Shown here in pieces: positions 60,662-64,000 of a stretch of 64,000 nt of DNA; position 1 is the first letter of the stretch; every line of letters begins with the position of its first letter. The stretch comes from Viscum album (lineage: Eukaryota > Streptophyta > Magnoliopsida > Santalales > Viscaceae), in the NCBI GenBank assembly GCA_963277665.1, contig OY728153.1, positions 270,604,250 through 270,668,249 of the forward strand. The letters run 5' to 3'. A program made the position numbers and the translations under genes. The notes under the pieces are model-generated. The model saw only the letters and a program-made list of their open reading frames with translations, searched no databases and had not been told where the DNA came from.

Positions 60662-61850
60662 ATGGATGATTTGGGATTTCTGGAAGATCCTCCAATCATG
60701 CTAGTCTTGGCACCAACAGTTATACGAGATACAAGTGCTGATGCACAGTTTAGGTAATGCTTCATGAGAATGTTTCAGACCATCCAGGGAGCACCACCTC
60801 CTGCCCCATTGACGGCAGAATTGACCCGGGTCTTTCAGTAGTAGCTTCCTCCCTCATTCTCAGGGGATGGAGGACCTCAGTATGCAGATTCATGGCTTGA
60901 AGCCATGCTGAAAATCTTTGAGCATCTGGAGATGCCTCCGGAGAGGCGGGTCAAGTTTTCTACTTATATACTGTGGGATTCCTCCCAGAGATGGTGGGAT
61001 GTAGGATCATAGGCAGGGCATCAGCATGTTATGGATTCGGAGGAGTTCTATGTTATATTTTATGACTACTTCTACCTAGAGTCCTTGAGGGCTGATCGAG
61101 CCCGAGATTTATGAGTCTGGAGCAGGGTAGTCCTTATGATATGGAATATTCCTCTCATTTAACCGAGCTGCAACGCTTCACGCCTATTCTGGGAGGTGAC
61201 AAGTTATTCCTGGCATGAATGTTTGAGGATGGTCTGAGGAATGAAATATGATCATAGGTGAACATCTTCAGGATTACTTCCACCACTTCTATAGTCAACC
61301 AGGAACTGATCACGGAGCAGAATCTGAGGGATTTTGGAGTTGTGAGCCAGGGAAGCTCATCATCTGGAGTTTTTATTCCTCCTACTGACAACAGGAAGCG
61401 CCATAGAGAGTCTACGTGTGGAGATATGAAGATGTAATAGATATATTCTTGTATCCATGTGGTGTGATACCAATTCATAAAGAGAGAGAATACAAGGCCA
61501 CATTGCATGAGAGACTCAATGGAGTGCCGATCTTGTGGCAAGATGGGTCATATTTAGCGTTTCTGCCAGATCTTTTCACCAAAATCTAGTGACATGGGTT
61601 CTTCTATGACTCCTATTTTAGGATCAGTACCACCATTTTATCATTTGTCAGGGAACTATAGTTATTCCAGCCATTCAGGCCGAGGTAGAGGTTATGGCCG
61701 TGGTAGTCATTCACAAGTATTTCAGCGACAACAGGGTGGATCAACTCAGAGTGCTCAGGCAGGGTCATAGGGTCGCTGTACAGGTTAGACTTTTGGAGTA
61801 GACCAGACCAAGTAGGAGGAGGATACTGGACCCAACTACAGTTTAAGGTA
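60662..61850 (+). pseudogene. Gag of element F
   Basis: The first good ATG in the gag frame is at 60662, but the frame is open for some distance upstream, so the true start is uncertain. A Pro-rich segment (A-P-P-P-A-P-L) precedes the retrotransposon gag domain at about 60840-61240: P-S-F-S-G-D-G-G-P, W-L-E-A-M-L-K-I-F-E, the R-W-W-D block and, after a frameshift near 61110, Y-S-S-H-L-T-E-L-Q-R-F and F-E-D-G-L-R. A CCHC zinc knuckle with all four ligands in place (C-R-S-C-G-K-M-G-H ... C) lies at 61525-61566, but has TAG in it where Gln is usual. Several other stops occur (about 60757, 60839 and 61009). The - strand frame 61155-61541 is a shadow. Confidence 0.85.
61525..61566 (+). pseudogene. 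Gag zinc knuckle of element F
   Basis: The spacing C-x2-C-x4-H-x4-C is intact. One of the four residues after His is a TAG stop. It binds element RNA in intact relatives. Confidence 0.85.
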
Positions 61851-64000
61851 TGATCTTAGTAGCATCAGTTTTAGCTTTTTCTCCTTTTGATACAGGGACT
61901 TTCTATAGCTTTATATATGTTTCTGTTTTGGAGATCCTTGGGCTTTGTATATTTTATTCTGTTGATTTCTTAACACTACACACTTAGTTGGGGACTAGAA
62001 AGGCTAGTGTACATCAATACAAGGGGTTCCCTCTATATGTTGGTGGGTGTCACTTTTTATGGGACCTCTATTTCCTAGAGATTACAGGCTATGATGTCAT
62101 TCCTTAGGATGGACTGGTTAGTTCCCTTCCATGTATTTATTGACAATTATTGTCATACGATGAGTTTCACATCACCAGAGGGAAGATCATTTCTTCATAA
62201 GGGTGAATGGGATATCCAGGCGAGCAGAGTGGGACCAGAGCATCATGGGTTGGGAGGAGATACAACCCAGTTTGCTAATCTATATCTGGATGACTAGGGG
62301 ACTTCATAGTTAGACTTTCCTCTTATGGTGAATCATTTCATAGATGTCATTCCATAGGACTTTTCAAGTTTTACTCTACAACGAGAGGTGGAATTTTCGA
62401 TTGAGCTTTTTCTAGGAGAGACACTGATGTCCATTCTTCCATAGAGGATGGCTACACCATAGTTCCAGGAGATCATGAAACAGTTGGAGGAGTTCCCTGA
62501 AAAGGGTTACATCTGACCCAATACTTCTCCTTGGGGTTCTTCTATCCTGTTTGCAAAGAAGGTAGACTTTACCCTCAGACTGTTTGTGGTTTATTGGAAG
62601 TTAAACCAGTTGATGGTAAAAAACTGATATCCTTTACCGAGGATTAATGATCTCTTTGTTCATCTTTGAGGAGCCAGAGTGTTCTCAATGATAGACTTGA
62701 GGTCCAGTTATCATTAATTGCACATTAGACTATCAGATATACCTCTCACAGCTTTCCAAAGCAGGTATGGTTTATACAAATATGTGGTTATGCCATTCGG
62801 TATCATGGACATGCCTGTAGTCTTCATGGAACTAATGAACTGAGTGTTCCATCCAAACATGGATTCATTAATGGTGGTATTCATGGAGAATATCTTGGTG
62901 TACTCTCACACTCGACACAACCATGCCACACATCTTGAGATTGTCTGGAGTACACTAAGAGGGCGTCAATTATATGTTATGATCTCAAAATTCCACCTAT
63001 GGATGGACTAGATTCACTTCATGGGTCATGTTATCTGAGAGACAGGAGTATCAGTAGACCAAGAGATAGTGAGATTAGTAGTTTCCTTGGAGTAGATGAA
63101 GAATATATTTGAGGTACAAAATTTTCTTGTGTTGTCTAGATACTACATACACTTCATACAGAACTTTTCACGCTTATCAGCACAACATACAGGTTTGACT
63201 AAGAAGGGAGAAAAATTCTTGTGGTTAGATTCATGTGAGTTAGCCTTTCAAGAGTTTAATGGGTGGTTGAATTCAGCACTGATACTCGTTTTTCTAGATT
63301 TAGGAAAGAGCAATACTATTTATTGTGATGCATCATATATCAGAAGGGGAGCTGTGATTATGCAGGGAGAAGGAGTCAATGCATTCGGGTTTCGGTAGTT
63401 CAGGCCACATGAGAGGAATTACCCAACGCACGATCTCGAGTTGGACATAGTTGTTCATTCCTTACACTGTTGAAGACATTATCTTCTAAGATATCATTTT
63501 TTGGTTTTCATCGACCCCAAAAGTCTCAACTATATCTTCACTCAGCATGACATGAATTTTAGACAACAAAGGTGGGTTGAGTACCTTTAGTATTTTGACT
63601 TTGATCTTTCCTACATGCATGGGAAATAAAACTCAGTAATTGATGCATTGAGCAGGATGACTCAGATATATGAAGTTTAGGAGGCCAGTAGTGAGTGGCA
63701 GCTTATGGATCTATTCTCTGAGATGCATTTTTAGGTGCACGACAGATAGGGGCAGACATCTCTTTCTTATGTAGCTGTTACCTTTACTCTTCTTGATCCA
63801 GTTCAAATGAGGAAGCTATCAGATTCAGAATGACTAGTCCTAATGGAAAGTGTGTCAGGAGATAACTTTATTCCTAGATGGACAATAGGAGAGGACGAGA
63901 TCTTGCATTTTCAGGGGTGGGTATGGTTTTCAGCAGACATATGCGAGGAGCTGATGCTGAACATTCATTCTTCAGTTTTGGCAGTTCATCCTAGTTTCAC
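61851..64000 (+). pseudogene. Pol of element F: protease, RT, RNase H, start of integrase
   Basis: The protease active site D-T-G is at 61889-61897 and the later M-D-W-L block at about 62105. The RT begins near 62500 (S-P-W-G-S-S-I-L-F-A-K-K), with Y-P-L-P-R-I-N-D-L-F at 62628-62657 and D-L-R-S-S-Y-H at about 62697. The active-site motif reads F-M-E-N (62880-62891) in place of the usual aromatic-x-D-D. The connection and RNase H part lies at 63096-63660 ([27 protein letters not shown]). The last 100 bases hold the start of the integrase zinc-binding domain (V-L-A-V-H-P). Stops are common and many are TAG, TAA or TGA in place of Gln or Trp. The frames at 62091-62297 and 63096-63398 are real pieces of this pol. 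Confidence 0.88.

Larger units (their letters stand above)
54724..64000 (+). mobile_element. Chromovirus-type Ty3/gypsy element F (3' end outside window)
   Basis: It starts with a 4533-bp 5' LTR (54724-59256), followed by a priming site, a leader of about 1.4 kb, gag, protease, RT and RNase H. The window ends in the integrase N-terminal domain. It sits in family E: the E unit 2 alignment stops exactly at the TGTAATG start. In-frame stops are frequent, so this copy is dead. Confidence 0.85.

Noticed and set aside
1..64000. CRISPR array, rRNA or host tRNA genes
   Set aside because: No regularly spaced identical repeats with unique spacers, and no rRNA or tRNA-like block was seen. The ~190-bp module spacing is within LTRs and the units are diverged.

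Overview
This window looks like heterochromatin from a seed plant with a large, retrotransposon-rich genome. It is strongly AT-rich and I find no convincing host gene, rRNA, tRNA or CRISPR array. Nearly everything is Ty3/gypsy LTR retrotransposon sequence at several stages of decay. The gag-pol remnants that can be read are of chromovirus type: CCHC gag, retropepsin, reverse transcriptase, RNase H and integrase, with a C-terminal chromodomain still readable in two of them. Priming sites resemble the 3' end of initiator-Met tRNA. The species cannot be named from this sequence.

Layout, left to right. (1) 1-15076, + strand, family A: a tandem LTR / internal / LTR / internal / LTR array. LTRs are about 4.1 kb (ends at 1642; 3895-7988; 10949-15076). 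The two internal regions are about 2.25 kb and carry only a ruined gag-like zinc-knuckle block and no pol, so A is a non-autonomous LARD/TR-GAG type element. The second internal region carries an extra insertion of about 690 bp. (2) 15077-17176: a GC-richer fragment that looks like an LTR start on the - strand. (3) 17177-25654, - strand, family B: a non-coding internal-like stretch and a 5.9-kb LTR (19772-25654). (4) 25655-29296 and 41268-about 41850: the pol and gag halves of an old B chromovirus on the - strand, split by (5) family C, 29297-41267, a complete - strand chromovirus with 3.65-kb LTRs and a readable but stop-ridden gag-pol. (6) About 41850-43390: decayed B/LTR material. (7) About 43.5-54.7 kb: family E, two tandem copies of a roughly 6-kb non-coding LTR-element unit on the + strand. 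(8) 54724-64000, family F: a + strand chromovirus with a 4.5-kb 5' LTR inserted into E, then a leader, gag, protease, RT and RNase H; it runs off the window in integrase.

The families are related beyond their proteins. LTRs of A, B, C and F share terminal TGTAA/TTACA-type ends, a TATAAAAG box and, about 0.35-0.8 kb downstream of it, copies of a structured module built around GTACGTAC and ACCGTCTCCATRAACGGT. A, B and C carry three such modules spaced about 190 bp apart. This conserved triplet is the most interesting feature of the window. Other notable points are a cluster of eleven palindromic 11-mers in the F leader, position-conserved minisatellites near the 3' ends of the E and F LTRs, and stop codons in C and F that mostly lie one transition away from conserved Gln, Trp or Arg codons.
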